A stretch of 57,500 nucleotides of DNA from Micractinium sp. NFX-FRZ (GCA_029339195.1 JAPTJF010000407.1:1-57500); one strand, 5' to 3'; counted from the stretch's first letter, positions 34,055 to 47,092 are shown. The notes: generated from the sequence alone by a model not told the origin. Program-made: numbers and translations.

Positions 34055-37000
34055 TCAGGACAGCACAGCGTGCAGCTCCTGCAGCTGCTGCGTGAGCGAG
34101 GCAATGGTCTGGTCCTTGGTGGCCAGCAGCCCTGTGAAGCGCGCCTGCAGCTCAGCCATCTCCTGCACCCGCCGCTGCCTCAGCGACGACGCCTGCTCCT
34201 CCGCCTGCTGCGCCGCCTCCTTGGCAGCCCCAGCAGCGCGCTCCAGCTCTGCCCGCTCCCGGGCGTGCTGCTCCCGGGCGGCAGCAAGCGCTGCTGCGCC
34301 CGCCTCCTGCCGGTTGGTCGCCTCCCGCCTGGCCGCAGCCAGCTGCAGCAGAGTTGGGTTGGTGCATGAAGGTGATTGCCGCAGGGCGCAGGGGCGCAGT
34401 TGGGCCAGCTGCAGTAGAGTTGGGTTGGTGCATGAAGGCGATCGCTCCAGGGCGCAGTTGGGCCAGCTGCTGGCTGCTGGCCTGGCCAGGCTAGTCAAAC
34501 CCAAGCACAGCATGGATCCACGCCTGCCCAATGTCCAAGCAGCATCTAATGTTGGTGCAGCCCCCACCAGGCTGGCAGCTCATCCCTGCCCCACCTCCCC
34601 CTGCACCCCCCTCCCCCGCTTGCCTGGTCCTCCAGCCATGCCAGGCTGCTCCCCTTGCCCGACACCTCCTTCTGCAGCGTGTGCACCAGCTCCTCCAGCC
34701 GCCCAATCTTGGTGGATGCCTCCTCGGCAGCAGCCTTGGACGCCGCACACTTGTCTGCAAGTGGGGCGCAGGACGCAGGGCAGTGAGTGAGGCGAGCCCG
34801 GAATTTAGCAGTGTGGGGGAAGACACCGGACAGCGTGCCACAGATTGAGGGGTCAGGCTGGGCTTGGGGGTGGTAGGCCTGGGACTGCCAGCAACTGCGC
34901 AGAGGTTGGGGCCAACTTGAGGTACAGACCTGACAGAGCGGCCTCCGACCCCCGCAGGCGTGCCACCTCCTCCCGCCAGCGCTGCTCTGCCGCTGCCTCG
35001 CCCTCCTCCAGCTGCTTCTGCAGGCCCCGGACAGCAATAGCAGCGCATGACACATCAGGTGAGGCTTCTAAGCTTTGAGCCTGCGATGTGCCAGCGCAGG
35101 AGCACCCAGGCAAGCATGCACCACTCTGCAGCACATGCTGCCATGGAACCACTTCACACCCAGGCACTGCGCTCTACATAAACATGCCCTCAAGCTTGCC
35201 TGCATGGCTGCCTCTTTGGCCAGGGCATCCTCCTCCATGCGTGCCACCACCGCCGCCAGCTCCTCATCCCGCTCCTTCTCCAGCTGCCGCCGCACCACGC
35301 CCTCGCGCGCCTCCATCTCGCGCCGCGCACGCTCGCTGGCTGCCGCGCGCCACGCCTCCTGCACTTTGCAGCGCAGAATAACGGCGGGTGATCACCATCA
35401 ATTTAAAGCAGTGGTGAACTCAAATAAGGTATCCACTGGCATCACCATGTGTCGCCACCACCCAGCACCCTCGTCTCGGCCTTGAGGAAGGGACTGACCA
35501 CCACACCACACCACAGGTGTTGCTAAGTGCCCGGCTGCCCAGCCCACCTGGTTGGTCTCATACTGCTGGTGCACCGCCTCCACCTCCCTCTCCCTCTGCC
35601 GCGCCAGAGTCGCCTTCTCCGCCTCCCACTCCGCCCGCAGCGCCGCCAAGCGCTGGTCATACTCTTGCGCCGCCTGCTGCAGCCGCCCGTGGTCCTCGCG
35701 CCGTGCTGTGGCGGGTGAGCGAAGTCGATGGGAAGGTGACGGGAAGTGTCAGGGCACCATGAGCATGCAAGCACCGCCAGAAAGCAGGGAATGGGTGTGC
35801 TGCACCTAACTAGTTCCCTGATGCGGCAGTGCACCCCAGGGACACCAGTACCCCACTCATCACACCAATCATCCCAGCCCCAGCCGCCTGGCAGCCCCAT
35901 AACCCACCTGCATCGGCGCGGTCCAGCTGCATCTGGTGCTCCGCCGCCAGACGCATGCGCAGCGACTGCAGCTCCACCTCAAACCTGCCACAGGTGCGGG
36001 GGGCATGCCAGAAAGGTCTGCCTAAATGCTCCATATTCAAGGCATGCCTCCAACTGAAATACAAACTGTAGGGGCGCAGTCCGGGCGTCACAGTTGAGTG
36101 GTGCCCAAATCCCTCTCATTCTGCAGCGTCCCTTCGCAGCACCCCTGCGTGCCTGCCCACCTGCCCTGCGCGTCCTTGACCTGCTCCCGCGCCGCCGTCC
36201 GCTCTGCCTCCACAGCGGCCGCCCGCTCCACGGCCCATTGTGTGCGCAGCCCAGCCACCGCCTCCTCGTGCTGCGCTGCCGTCGACGCCAGGCGGCGTGC
36301 CAGCTCCGTCTCGTGCCTCTGCTCCGCCCTCTTCATCTCCGCCTTGTGGGCCTCCACCAGGCGCTGCAGAAATGGCAAGGCCAGGCACCAGGCCCCATCT
36401 TAGGTGACAAGAACCATGTGATGTGCAGCAGCCCACACTTTCCGTCGCCAAGCCCCACCCAGCCCGGCGCCCACCTGTGTCCCAACCTTTCCTGCTCTCA
36501 ACAGCTGAACCCCCTCCTTCGTCACTGCGTCTATACAGGGCGCCCACCCACTCCTTTCCGCCCGCCCCTGCCCGCCCGCCCGTCCACCTGTATCTCCGGC
36601 TCCAGCCCCTTGATCGTCGACTCCTTGATGCTGCGCGTCTGGTCAGCCATCCATGCCTCACGCTTGGCGCGCTCGGCGGCCACCCACACCTCCTGCAGGC
36701 AGGCAGGCGGGCGAGGGCAGGCGGGCCGCACCCAGCATAGCGTGTTGTTGAGCCAGATCATGCAGGCACTGAGGTCTATAAGTGCAACTGCCAGTTATGA
36801 ATGTGTCCGTCACCCCGCGTCCATCCTCACCCACTAGTTGTCCTCCACCCACCCACCCACCCACCTTTTGCTTGCGCATCTCCCGGGCCAGCCCCTCCTT
36901 CAGCGCCTCAATCTGCTTCACTGCCTCCCCCTGCAGCCGGCCCAGCTCCTCAGACAGCTTGGTGCACTTGGCTGCACAATGCAAGTGTGCCGGTCAAGAA

Positions 37001-38835
37001 GGAAGGGTAACCTGAGGAATTTGGGTGCACATGCTCAAGGCGTGCCTGCTCGCACTCACGCCTCGAAGTGGCAAGCTGCCAGAAATCCGGTTTCGAAGCA
37101 CAGCCAGCACACATAAAAGACCAACAACCATGACCTGCACTGCCTTCTGTGCACAGTGCAAGCCTCCTGCCAGACAGGGAACACTGGCCGGTACCCCTCA
37201 GGCTGACCACAACCCTGGCCCAACCCTCTGTCCCCGCCCCACCTGACAGCTCATCCTTGTCCGCCATCACCCGGTCAATGAACTGCAGGCTGCGGCTGGC
37301 AGCCGCCTCCGCCTCCGCCTTCTGCGCCGCAAGTGCAGCCTGCGGGAGGGGTGGGAAGGGGGCGGGAAGCTAGCGCTGGGTGTGCTGCTCACGAGGGCTG
37401 CTGGGAACAGCATGCACAGCACAGGTGCAACAACTGGTTGGAAGTGTCCGCAGCTTACACATGGCACCCCCGCCCCTGCCCGGCATGCACCCACCCGGTG
37501 GCCCTCCTCGGCTGCCTGCAGGGTCGCCTGGTGCTGCTTCTGCAGGGCTGCCACGTGCTGCTGCAGGGCGGCCACCTGGTCGTCTTTCTCCGCCACCGCC
37601 GCCTGCAGCTGCTGCACCTTGGCCCGCACGCTGCTTGCCATGGCAGCTGTGTTGAGCGGCTGCGACTGCGGGTGCTGCTGGTGCTGGTGCTGGTGGGGTG
37701 CCTGCGCCTGCTGCTGCTGCTGCGCGTGCTGCGCCTGCACGCGTTCTGAGGGCCGTGCAGGGTGCACGCTGCTGGCAGCACTGGCGGCACATGGCTGAGA
37801 GGTAGCACCTGCTGCAGCCTGCTCGGCACCGTCGCTGCTGCTTTGAGTGGCAGCAGGAGAGGGGGTGTGCAGCAGCTGCGCCGCCTTGCGCACTACTCTG
37901 GAGTTGAATACGGCCTGTGCTGCCTGCGCGGCAGTAGCATCCGAAGCGGCGGCTGCCAGCATCTGCTTGCTGCCTAGGCTGAGCGGCTGCGCTCCCAGCA
38001 CGCGGGCCAGCGGGTGCTGTGGGTGCACGTGCGGTGCAGTTGGGCCCCCAACCACGGGTTTTGCAGTTGGGGGTGCTACTGCGGCTGCTGCGGGGGGCGC
38101 TGCTGCACCTGCTACGGCTCCCGCCGCAGCTTGCCCAGGTGCTGTTGCTGGGGCAGCCACCTGGCGCGCCTCCTCCGCCGCCTGCTGCTCCAGCCGCTCA
38201 ATCAGCTGCATGATGTGGCCCATCTTTTCAGTGGAGGCGGAACCGCGCACATCCAGCTGCAGCTGACGCGCTGTGCTGCGCGGCCGATGCGCCGGCGGCA
38301 GCGGTGGCTTGCCTGTGGCTGGGCTGTGGCAGGGCGGGCTGGCACAACGCGCCGGGGCGGCAGGCGGCGGCGAGTCGTTCTTGCAGGCGGCAGCGTCGCC
38401 CTCCGCATGCCTTTCAGATGCTGCTGCTGCCGGCTCTGCTGCGCTACGGTTCATGCGTCCCGCACTGTTCTCTAGTGTAACTGGCTTGGCCTGCCCCAGG
38501 CCGGCGCTCTGCGACGCCGGCTGCTGCTGCGGTGGCGGTGGCAGTTGGACCGCGTCGTGGCGCGCCGAGGGCACGCGGGGCCGCGGCGGCCGGCTGGCTG
38601 GGCGCCCCGCGGTGAAAGGGCGCCCCTTTGAGACAGGCATGAAGTCCAGCACGCTGCCGGCGGCTGGCTGCAGCGTCAAAGGGGTGCGAGGGCGGCGCCC
38701 GGCAGTGCCGGCGCCCGCGGCGGCCTTGCCCCCTGCAGGCCGTCTGACTCCCGCCCCACGCTTCTCCCGGAAGTGGTGCTGTATGATGCGGGCAGCCACG
38801 TCTCGCAGAACGGCGTCCCCTTCGTCCAAGGCCAT
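34055..38835 (-). CDS. CEP131: CEP131/AZI1-like coiled-coil centriolar protein
   Basis: Long coiled-coil protein matching centrosomal protein 131 (AZI1), a basal-body, centriolar-satellite and cilium factor. The first exon (38835 to ~37490) begins with an IQ-like helix (VAARIIQHHFREKRG), followed by about 330 residues of low-complexity Ala/Pro/Gln sequence and a first coiled coil (VRAKVQQLQAAVAEKDDQVA). Later exons are almost pure heptads: SLQFIDRVMADKDELS, AKCTKLSEELGRLQGEAV, MADQTRSIKESTIKGLEPEI (the block most diagnostic of the family), HKAEMKRAEQRHETELARR, LRMRLAAEHQMQLDRADA, EWEAEKATLARQREREVEAV, REGVVRRQLEKERDEELAAV, KIGRLEELVHTLQKEV, and the C-terminal FTGLLATKDQTIASLTQQL, stop at 34055. 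About 12 exons. Heptads alone would be weak; the GLEPEI block and the C-terminal end together raise confidence. Confidence 0.78.
34341..34460 (-). repeat. 58-66-bp tandem repeat at a CEP131 acceptor
   Basis: Two copies of a unit containing GAGTTGGGTTGGTGCATGAA, each keeping the CTGCAGCTGG acceptor context, plus a partial third. Confidence 0.8.
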
Positions 38836-39318
38836 CCCTCTCCGGCGCGCCGGTTATGAAACGCCGGGGCTGCTGAAGCGGTTCCCGGGCAGTATATGGA
38901 TCTGGGACATTGAATTAGAGCCAATCACAACAAGTAGGAGGTTGAAGAGCGCCGGTGCGCTGTGCCAACGTGGCAGCTTTCTCTCCTCTTCGATTGCTTC
39001 CGGCCTGCGTGCACGTGGTTTGCCCTTACCCGCAACCAGATTTCATAGACGCCAGATTTCATAGACATGTCTGCTCGCAGCGGCACGCCCCATCGCAGGT
39101 GGGAGTCGCGGTGTCGGACTTCTCGCACGCCAGGGCCGGCTAAGGCGTGCTGAGCAGCACATGCATGTGTCCATGGGTCGCCTTGCGGGGCCGATCACCG
39201 CTCCGATAGCTCGGGGCTTGAGGGCAGCGTGCCGTCGCCCACCTACCGCACCGCCGCCGCTGGCCGCGCCGTCACTGCAACGAGTAAGCCACCACCGCCT
39301 CTTTACCAGTCTTCCTAG
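38836..39318. promoter_or_regulatory. Shared promoter between CEP131 and the DUF5054 gene
   Basis: About 480 bp between divergent starts. It contains an immediate direct repeat, CGCCAGATTTCATAGACA-like, around 39038-39067, and no coding signal. Confidence 0.45.
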
Positions 39319-42300
39319 ATGGACGCTGCCTGGATGGACGCTGCCTGCAGGTTGCTGCTGGCGTTGCTGGTGGCCTACGCTTTTGCCGGCGCGGAGGGCA
39401 CAAACAGCAGGAATGTAGCTCAGGCAGCGGATGCGGCCCCCAACACCGCTATCAAGCGAGTCTCCATCATCTTTGCCTGCCACTTGGACGTCGGCTTCCA
39501 CTCGCCCGCCTACCCAGGTGCACAGATGCTTTATTCTCTGTCGCAACGGAAGCGAGCGCTCTTCATCCAGCACCCGCCTGCCCGCCTGCCTGCCTGCTCG
39601 CCTGGCCTTACCGCCCAGAACCCACTCGTCTGCCATGTCGCGCATGCCTGCCCCCTCCCACAGAACCCGGCTGGGACAACCACGTGATTGGGCGCTACTT
39701 CAATGACCACTTCCCAGCCGCTGTGCGTGTGGCAGAGGCGCTGCGGCAGCGGAACTCCACCGAGCGCCTCGTCTGGATGACGCACGTGCGTGGGTATGGG
39801 CAGGATACCGCCGGCCGGGGGAGGGCCAGTGGATGAGGCAGGCGGGAGGTTGCAGGGTCGGCAGGGGCGACCAGTTCCACCTTGTACCTGCACACGGCTG
39901 GCACAGTCTGCAGCTGGCGGCTGTATCATACCCCTTTCGCTGCCGTGCTGGCCTCATCACGTCTTATCCACTCAAATCGCCCGCCTCTCCTGCTCTTTCT
40001 CCAATTTCCTCCCCACTCTCCACCCACCCTCTGTCCCCTCTTCGCAGTCCTGGTTGGTCTCCCTCTTCCTCGACTGCCCCACCCACATCGGGCTCAACTG
40101 CCCCAACGCCACCACAGTCGCCGCCGTGCGCGCGGCCATCCGGCGGGGCGATATTGTGTGGCACGCGCTGCCGCACAACGCGCAGGTGCGGGGGGCCATA
40201 CAGCAGGCGCACACGGGACAGCGGGACACGTCAGAGGGCCCACTGGGGCCCACCGCACACACCAATGCCCCCAACAACGCACATCCACCCTGTCACCAGC
40301 CACCCGACCCCACTCCATGCAGAGGCATATGCCTCAGACCTGCCGGTGCAGTCTGGGGTGCCATGTAGCATTGTTACTCGCTCTCTACTCTCCTGTCTCT
40401 TGTGCATACGTGTCCAACGACATGTGCACCATGTTTATTCCACGCACCTTCAACCCATCGCTGTTGCAGGTGGAGCTGTATGATGCAGACCTGCTGCAGT
40501 TTGGTGTGCGCCTCACCCACGGCCTGGACCGCTCCTTTGGCCTGCCGCCCAAGATCACCGCCAGCCAGCGAGACGTCCCGGGGCTGACGCGCGCGGCGGT
40601 GCCCATCCTGGATTACCAGGGCGTCAAGGCTATCTCGGGTCAGTGATCACTCGAGGGTTCCACGGGGAGGGGCGCATGGGAGCGGTGCCCATCTTGGAGT
40701 GCCGAGTGCGGTGCTGTGCAGAGTGCAGGGCATCGTGCGTTTGGGGTGCCGGGTCGGGTTGCGGGGCGCGGGTGCCGGTTGCGGGGTGGCTTGTGGGGCA
40801 AAATGTGCAGGCATGAGGAGAAGAAAGCGTCGAGGGCGCGCCCCTGCAAGGCCCAGTCAAACACCATCGCCTCCCAAGGCACCTGATCCTCTCCCTCCCG
40901 CCCCTCACATGCCCCCAACCAGCGTCATCTCTTGCACGCCCTCCTGCTCTGCAGTGGGCGTCAATGGCGGGTCGGCACCACCAGATGTGCCCCACAACCG
41001 CCCCTTCTGGTGGCGGGACACGACAAGCGGCAAGCAGCTGCTGGCGTTTTGGCACCCAGGCGGGTATAGCGGCTGGCCGGTGGACACCCGGCCGGAGTGT
41101 GTGCAGGTGGGTGGGAGCTTGGGCTGCTGAAGAGGTATTTGGGGGGGGGGAGGTGGGCAGGTGGGCTGGGCTGCACTCAACCTCAAGCCGCTGACCTCAA
41201 GCTTTGGATGGTGCCTGCCAGGGCCAGGCTATATCGCATGTGCCTTGCACACACCCGTTGCCCATCCTGTCTCTACCCACCCTCAACCCATATCCACACT
41301 CGCGCGCCCCCCTTCGCCCCTTCGCCCAATCCCCCCCCCCCCCCCCCCACCACCACCACCACCACCAGGCGGAAGGCCTGGATCACGCGATGTGTGCAGC
41401 ATGGAACGGCGACAACGCCGGCCCGCTGACAGAAGACCAGGTGCGTGCATGTGTGGTGTTGGTGGGGTGCCTGTAGTGCACGGCGCCAGCGCTGCGCTCC
41501 TGGCCTCTCGCTGGCCCCGAGAGCCGCCTATCGGCCCGCCGTCCCCGCCTCCCTCCCTCCAGCACCCAAACGTGCAAGGTGCGCCTGCTGCGGCTCCTGG
41601 ACATGTTTGCCACACAGCCGAATGCCTTTGCTGCCCTCAAACTGAGGAAAGTCCCCAACACTTGAGAATGATACCCACATGTCACTTGGCGCAGGTGACT
41701 GACATCTTCCAGCGCGTGCGCTCCAGCTTCCCCCACGCCGAGGTCAAGGCCGCCGGCTTTGATGGTTTTGTGTCTGACCTGGCGGCAGCGGCCCCCCAGC
41801 TGGACCTGCCCGTGGTCACCGCCGAGGTGGGTGCTGGCATGGGAGCCAGGTGCTACCAGTGGTGGTGGGCCCGTGGTGCGTGCCACCAGTGACTGGGAGC
41901 GGTGTATGGGCCCAGAACACCCAGTTTGTAAAACTGTTGTGCTTGGTCTGGCAACCGTTGTGCCGCGGCCGTTTCTGCCTGTGGTGGCCTGGGAGGTGGG
42001 TGCGGCATGCGGGGTGGGGTCCGAGTGTGACTGAGCGGTCCGAGTGTGACTAAGCGGGCCGAGTGCTGTGCGTGGCTGCGGTGCAGCAGGATACGCGGGC
42101 GCCTGCTCTCTAAACATTGCCCTGCAATCTACCCCCGGTATCGTGTCCTGCTGTCCCAGGTCGTCACGCCTGGGCCCCATGCTCTCCACCCCTTCACAAC
42201 TGTGTACGACTGCCGCAGATTGGAGACACGTGGATCCATGGCGCTGCCTCCGACCCCTTCAAGCTGTCAGGTGTGTGCAACGCTACTGAGAGAGGCTGCA

Positions 42301-45300
42301 TCCGATCAGAGCGCTGCCCGTTGCTTGTGCCTTGGCGCCGCATTCCGAGTGCAACGCATGCGCAGCAGCTGACATCCCGGATAACGACAGCCCTCCCGCC
42401 CGGCCCGCTTCCCGCACCGTCCCCGCAGAGTACCGTGCGCTGCTGCGCATGCGGCGGGCCAGCACCGAGCGCTACGACGACCCCGACTTCTGGCGCTTCT
42501 CCCGCCTTCTGCTAAAGGTAGCGTGGTTTGGGCAGGCGGGGTGGCTGTGCGTCAAAGCCGTCACTTTTCAAACGTCTAGCGTTCTAGCGCCATCGCTTTG
42601 TGAAGAACGCTTGGGCAGGCGGGCGGCTGTGTGCGTCAGGTAGGGGCATCAGCGCTGTTCAACTTTTGTTGCGCTCTTCGTCCGTGGAGTGGGCGCTCGG
42701 CGCAAGTGCCTGCACGTCAAGGGGCGGGGCGGCTCCCACACAACACAGGTCACAATGTGACCCTTCCGCTCCACCGACCCTATGCACGTGCCTGCAGCTG
42801 CCGGAGCACACATGGGGCGTGGACATAAAGGAGTTTCCAAACAACTGGGAGGTGTGGGCCAATGCAGGTGAGAGTGGGAATCCGCCTGCTGGCCTCAGGT
42901 CAGGCTTGCATTGTAGCACTGTGTGGGCCAATTCAGTTGCACACGCACTGCGGCCTCTTACGGCCAGGCTTGTATGATTGCAGAACTGCCATGTGGGGGG
43001 CTTGCTTTGCTCTTGCTGCCCCAATCTTCACCGGGGCTCTGCTCACAACGCTGCTCCGATGTGTGTTCGGTTTTGTCGCAGACCTGCACCAGAAGCTGGC
43101 CTCTCTGTCGGGGCCGGACGACCCCTTCCAGGTGGCCATCGACAGGTGAGCAAGCTTAGCGGGAGTGGCAAAGGGGGGTGGCTTGGCAGGCATCAGTATG
43201 CCTAGGCGCTTTTTGTCAAGCTGCACCCCCGTGCTGCCTGCACATAACCTGGCCACACCCCTACCTGCCATGTCCACGCCCTGCTGCCCACCTCCTGCCC
43301 TCCTGCCCGCCTGCCTGCCTGGCCTGCGCTCTGCAGCTGGGCAAGGCAGCGCTCCTACTCCCGATGGGCACTCCAGGAGCTGGGTGAGGCCCTGCCTTGC
43401 TGAACACCCAAACTGCTGCTGTGTTGGCATCAGCCTTGCTGCGCTGCCCCGCCCTACCGCTGCCGCTTGCTGGCATTGCATCGCCCCTGCTGCTGCCTGC
43501 CCTGCCTTGCCCTGTTTCATCCCACTCTTGGCGCGGCCCTCCCCTGCAGGGAACACTGCGGAGGGCCTCGCCGGCTGGAGTGCCCTGTCAGCGTTGGAAG
43601 ATGGGCGGGCACCCCCCAGGCCAGGCGCTGCAAACAGCGGTTTCCAGCAGGCCAGCCTGCAGGGTGGCAGCAGCGGGCAGCCGCTGCGGTTTGAGTCGCC
43701 CAGCTGGCAGCTGGAGCTGTGCAGGGAGACAGGCGCCATTGTGGGGCTGCGCTGTGCAGGCTGCAGTAGCGGTGGCAGCACTGGCAGGAGCAGCGGCGGC
43801 AGCAGCGGCAGCAGCAGCAGCAGCAGCAGCAGCGGTGGTGCAGCAGACAACTGGCAGGCTGTGGGCGCCACTGCCGGCAAGTCCCTGTGGGGAGGCCTGC
43901 TGGCAAAGCTGCAGCTGCCGGCCAAGCTGTTCCGGTCGGCTCTGGGGGCTTGGTGGGAGCAGCCAGCGGATCAGCGGCGGTCGGCAGAGCAGCGTGATGA
44001 AGCAGGCGGCAGGAGCTGGGCCGGTTTCGATGCCCCGCTGGCGCTGCCAGTGTACAGGTCAGGGGGGCTGTAGCGGGTTATTATGGACCAGAATTGGGTG
44101 CATGCAGCAGCAGCCGGGCAGGCCGTGCACTTGCAGCAACATACCCCCTCGATCGCGATGCCTTGCGGTGCCAGCAGGTGTGCATGCGGACGTTGTGTGC
44201 CGCTCCCACACATCGTATGCTCTCTGCCCTGCACCCTGTGCCCACCCCTGTGCCCCACCCTGTGCCCGACTCTGCAGTACTTACTCGGAAGACGATTACA
44301 ATGTTGTTTGGGACGAGGTGAGCGAAGCGTGGGCACAAAAGGCCGGGCCTGCGTGATGCCAGCCGGACTGTGCCCTTTGCTACATGTGCTGGAGTGCCCG
44401 CCGGTGCCCTTGCTGCTGTGCCGTGCCCGTGGGACTCGTTGGTGTTGCTGGTTAAGTGTGTGCCCAGCAGCCAGGCACGGCTAGTAGCAGTGCCAATCTG
44501 CGCCTAGTCTGGTCAATTTCAGGCAGGCAGGAGCCGCCTCGGTCACTGGGACCCGATGCCCAGCGCCAAGCCGCCGCAAATGCCTCCACCTCTTCTCCCC
44601 GCCGCGTCCGTGCAGTACGCGTACATGGGGCACCCCCAATCTTTCTGGGACTGGTTCTATCGTGACTTTGGGAAGCCCGGGGCCACGAGTGCGTGCGCTA
44701 TGTGTGCTGTGGTCTGCAACGCTGTGTGTGCTGTGGCTATTTATTATCCAGCGTCTGCCTGGGCGTTCCTGCCGTCCCTACTGGGACTGCTGCTGGTGCC
44801 ACTACTGTGGTGTGGTGAGGCAGGTGTGTGGGTGGGGAGGCAAGGCCGTGCACCAGGCATGGCAGGGCACGCTTGCATCAGTGCTCAGGTTTGTGATTTG
44901 TTGCCAGGGGAGGGTGCTCCGAGGCCTACCCGCCACGGGCACCAAGACTCCCTCTTGCACCCCACGTGTGTGCAGCCCAAGGGGGTGCCCGCCGCGCCGA
45001 CTTCCTGCCGCATGCGCAGGAGGTGTGGTGGCAGGTGGACGACGACGGCGGGCTGCGCGTGACGGTGAAGGCGGCATTCGCAGCTGAGGCGGTGCGCGAT
45101 GCGGGGGCGCCGCGTGCCCTGTGGACAGAGATCACGTAAGGCTGCTTGTGGGCAGGGCGGGGTGCTTGCATGTCCCACTGCCCCCAGCCCGTGCAGCGGC
45201 AGGCGTGCCCCGCCCCGGCTTGATTGCGTGTAAGGTTCAGGCCCCATCCGTGCTTGGTCTTCTATCCTAGCTTTTGTGCCAGCCCGCGTCACCTGCCTGC

Positions 45301-46642
45301 CTGCCCACCCTCCCTCTGCCTGCTCTGGCCTTTTCGGTGGTGTCGAGCCCTGCTTGCCTTCCATCACCTGCCCGGCCCTGCCTGCCCATCCCACCGCGGT
45401 GCCCACATCTGTCCACCTCCCGCCGCATTGCACTGCAAGTCCCCGCTGCCTTTCAAGCCACAATATTTGCCACCAATCACCCGCTGTTGCGCTGCAGGGC
45501 TCCCGCCGGCTCCCCAGACTTGTCGGTGGAGGTGACGTGGGAGGACAAGACGCCCACGCGGCTGCCCGAGGCCTTCTGGCTGCGCTGGATGCCACGAGCA
45601 GAGGCGGGTGAGCAGGAAGGCGGGTGGGTGGGCGGGTGGGCACCCAGGGGGAGAGTGCGTGAGGCGTGGCATGGCCGGCGAGAGTCGGGTGCTGTAGCCG
45701 CCGGGGCCTGGGACGTCGGCTTGTGCGCCCGGCTCAAGTCTGCACATCTCACCAGTGCCCTCCCCACACCCGTGAGTCACACTCTGCTGCCTGCCTGCAG
45801 TGAACGCCTCTTCCTGGCTCATGTACAAGTTGGGGCAGCCCATTTCGCCACTGGATGTCGTGGTCAACGGCAGCCACGCTCTGCATGCTGTGAGCGACGA
45901 GGGGGTCAGCGTGGACAGCGCCGACGGCCGCACACGCCTCTACATCAGGTGGGCTGAGCGGGCTGCGTGAGGGCGAGTCGTGCAGCGGCCGAGCAGGGGG
46001 GTGGGGGTCAGGCGGGAGGAGTTCAGTTCTGTTTGAGCAGGTCTGGGTGTGGGGACATGGCCACAGGCAGTGCATTGGCTGCTGCTACCGAGAGATCTGG
46101 GTCATGCCGGTCGTCCCATGGTCGCTGCGCCAACACCATTGCATTTGACATGTGTTCCAACAACCGCAGGTCGCTTGACGCAGCGGTGGTGAGCCCGGGC
46201 GCCCCCCGCCCCCTGCCCGTGCTGCGCGACCAACCCGACCTGTCGCAAGGGATGGCCTTCTGCCTGACAACAAATACGTGGGGTGAGCGCAGCGTGCACA
46301 GCGCGTACGGAGAGGTGCAAGAGAGCAGTGCGCGGCTATGACATTCACCAGTGCGAATCCGCCCGCAGAGCTGCCCACGACTTTGGTTGGCAGGCGTGGT
46401 GTTTGAGCTGTGCCAGGCGCAGGCACAGCAGAGCCCTGCAAGCCCTCATCTCCCTTACTGCCACCCACCCGCGGCGCCACTCTCCCCTCTTGGATGCAGG
46501 CACCAACTACCCATCTTGGACCCCCTACCAGAAAGGCGACGAACACATGCGCTTCCGGTTCCTGCTTCAGCTTGAGGACCGCACGCAGGCGCAGCTGCCG
46601 CAGGCGGGGGCTGCCGCGGAAGCTGCTGTGGCGGCTGCATAG
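39319..46642 (+). CDS. Secreted/ER GH38-like protein with DUF5054 domain
   Basis: Large protein of the DUF5054 family, whose N-terminal half resembles the catalytic fold of GH38 alpha-mannosidases. The signal peptide starts at Met 39319 (ACRLLLALLVAYAFAGAEG). The core begins with SIIFACHLDVGFHSPAYP (the HxD metal-binding type motif), then WDNHVIGRYFNDHFPAAV, SWLVSLFLDCPTHIGLNCP, AIRRGDIVWHALPHNAQ, ITASQRDVPGLTRAAVPILD and FWWRDTTSGKQLLAFWHPGG. DIFQRVRSSFPHAEVKAAGF, IGDTWIHGAASDPFKLS and LPEHTWGVDIKEFPNNWEV follow. The C-terminal half is beta-rich (YAYMGHPQSFWDWFYRDFG, AHAQEVWWQV-like, TNYPSWTPYQKGDEHMRFRF), stop at 46642. A Ser/Gly run coded by an AGC repeat is inserted near 43770-43840. About 20 exons. 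Substrate unknown; glycan or glycoside cleavage is inferred from fold only. Confidence 0.82.
40683..40706 (+). repeat. Echo of a DUF5054 exon donor edge
   Basis: GCGGTGCCCATCTTGGAGTG parallels the exon at 40599 (GCGGTGCCCATCCTGGATTA), about 85 bp downstream. Confidence 0.65.
41331..41367 (+). repeat. C18 homopolymer plus ACC repeat forming an acceptor tract
   Basis: 18 C followed by six ACC units and AG, directly before the exon reading AEGLDHAMCAAWNGD. The whole polypyrimidine tract is simple repeat. Confidence 0.85.
42020..42065 (+). repeat. 19-bp tandem repeat in a DUF5054 intron
   Basis: GGTCCGAGTGTGACTGAGC occurs about 2.5 times. Nearby, at 41970-42010, is a weak copy of the exon donor edge at 41803-41835. 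Confidence 0.7.
42920..42941 (+). repeat. Echo of a DUF5054 exon donor edge
   Basis: GTGTGGGCCAATTCAG copies GTGTGGGCCAATGCAG at 42852-42867, the end of the exon reading WEVWANA, 68 bp downstream. Confidence 0.75.
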
Positions 46643-47092
46643 CCTGGTGGCGGGCCCGGCAGCGGTGCCTGCAGCGTGACCCAATCCACCCAATCCACAT
46701 GCTTGTGGCTAGTAACAACGGTCGAACTGTGTCTGCGACTGCTTGCGCATTACTGCTACGTTCAGCGCTGAATGCACCTGCAATCGCTTTCCGCCCTTGC
46801 GCCCACCAGCGCCACCCGCCAGCGGCAGTACGCGTAGTGGCCCAGCAGCCATGTGGGTAGGGAGTGAGCTCGCCACTATCTAAAGTTAGTTTTGAAAGTC
46901 TCGTCTAGGGGATTTCAAGGCGAGCATACACCGTGCTGGCATAAGTTGCAAGTGCCCTGACGCGGCCCGGCGCGCCTGGACTCGGACTTGCCGTCACGCC
47001 TGCCGTCGCCTTCTGTTGATCGCTGGGCAAATTGGTTCCAGACCAGCCGTCTGGTGCCTGCCCAAGACGCCTGTGCAGCGCCCGTTCTCACT
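46643..47092 (+). other. Tandem intergenic region between the DUF5054 gene and the protease
   Basis: 450 bp between genes on the same strand. It includes a relatively AT-richer stretch around 46860-46930. It should hold the terminator of the upstream gene and the promoter of the protease, but I see no TGTAA motif or TATA box. Confidence 0.4.
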
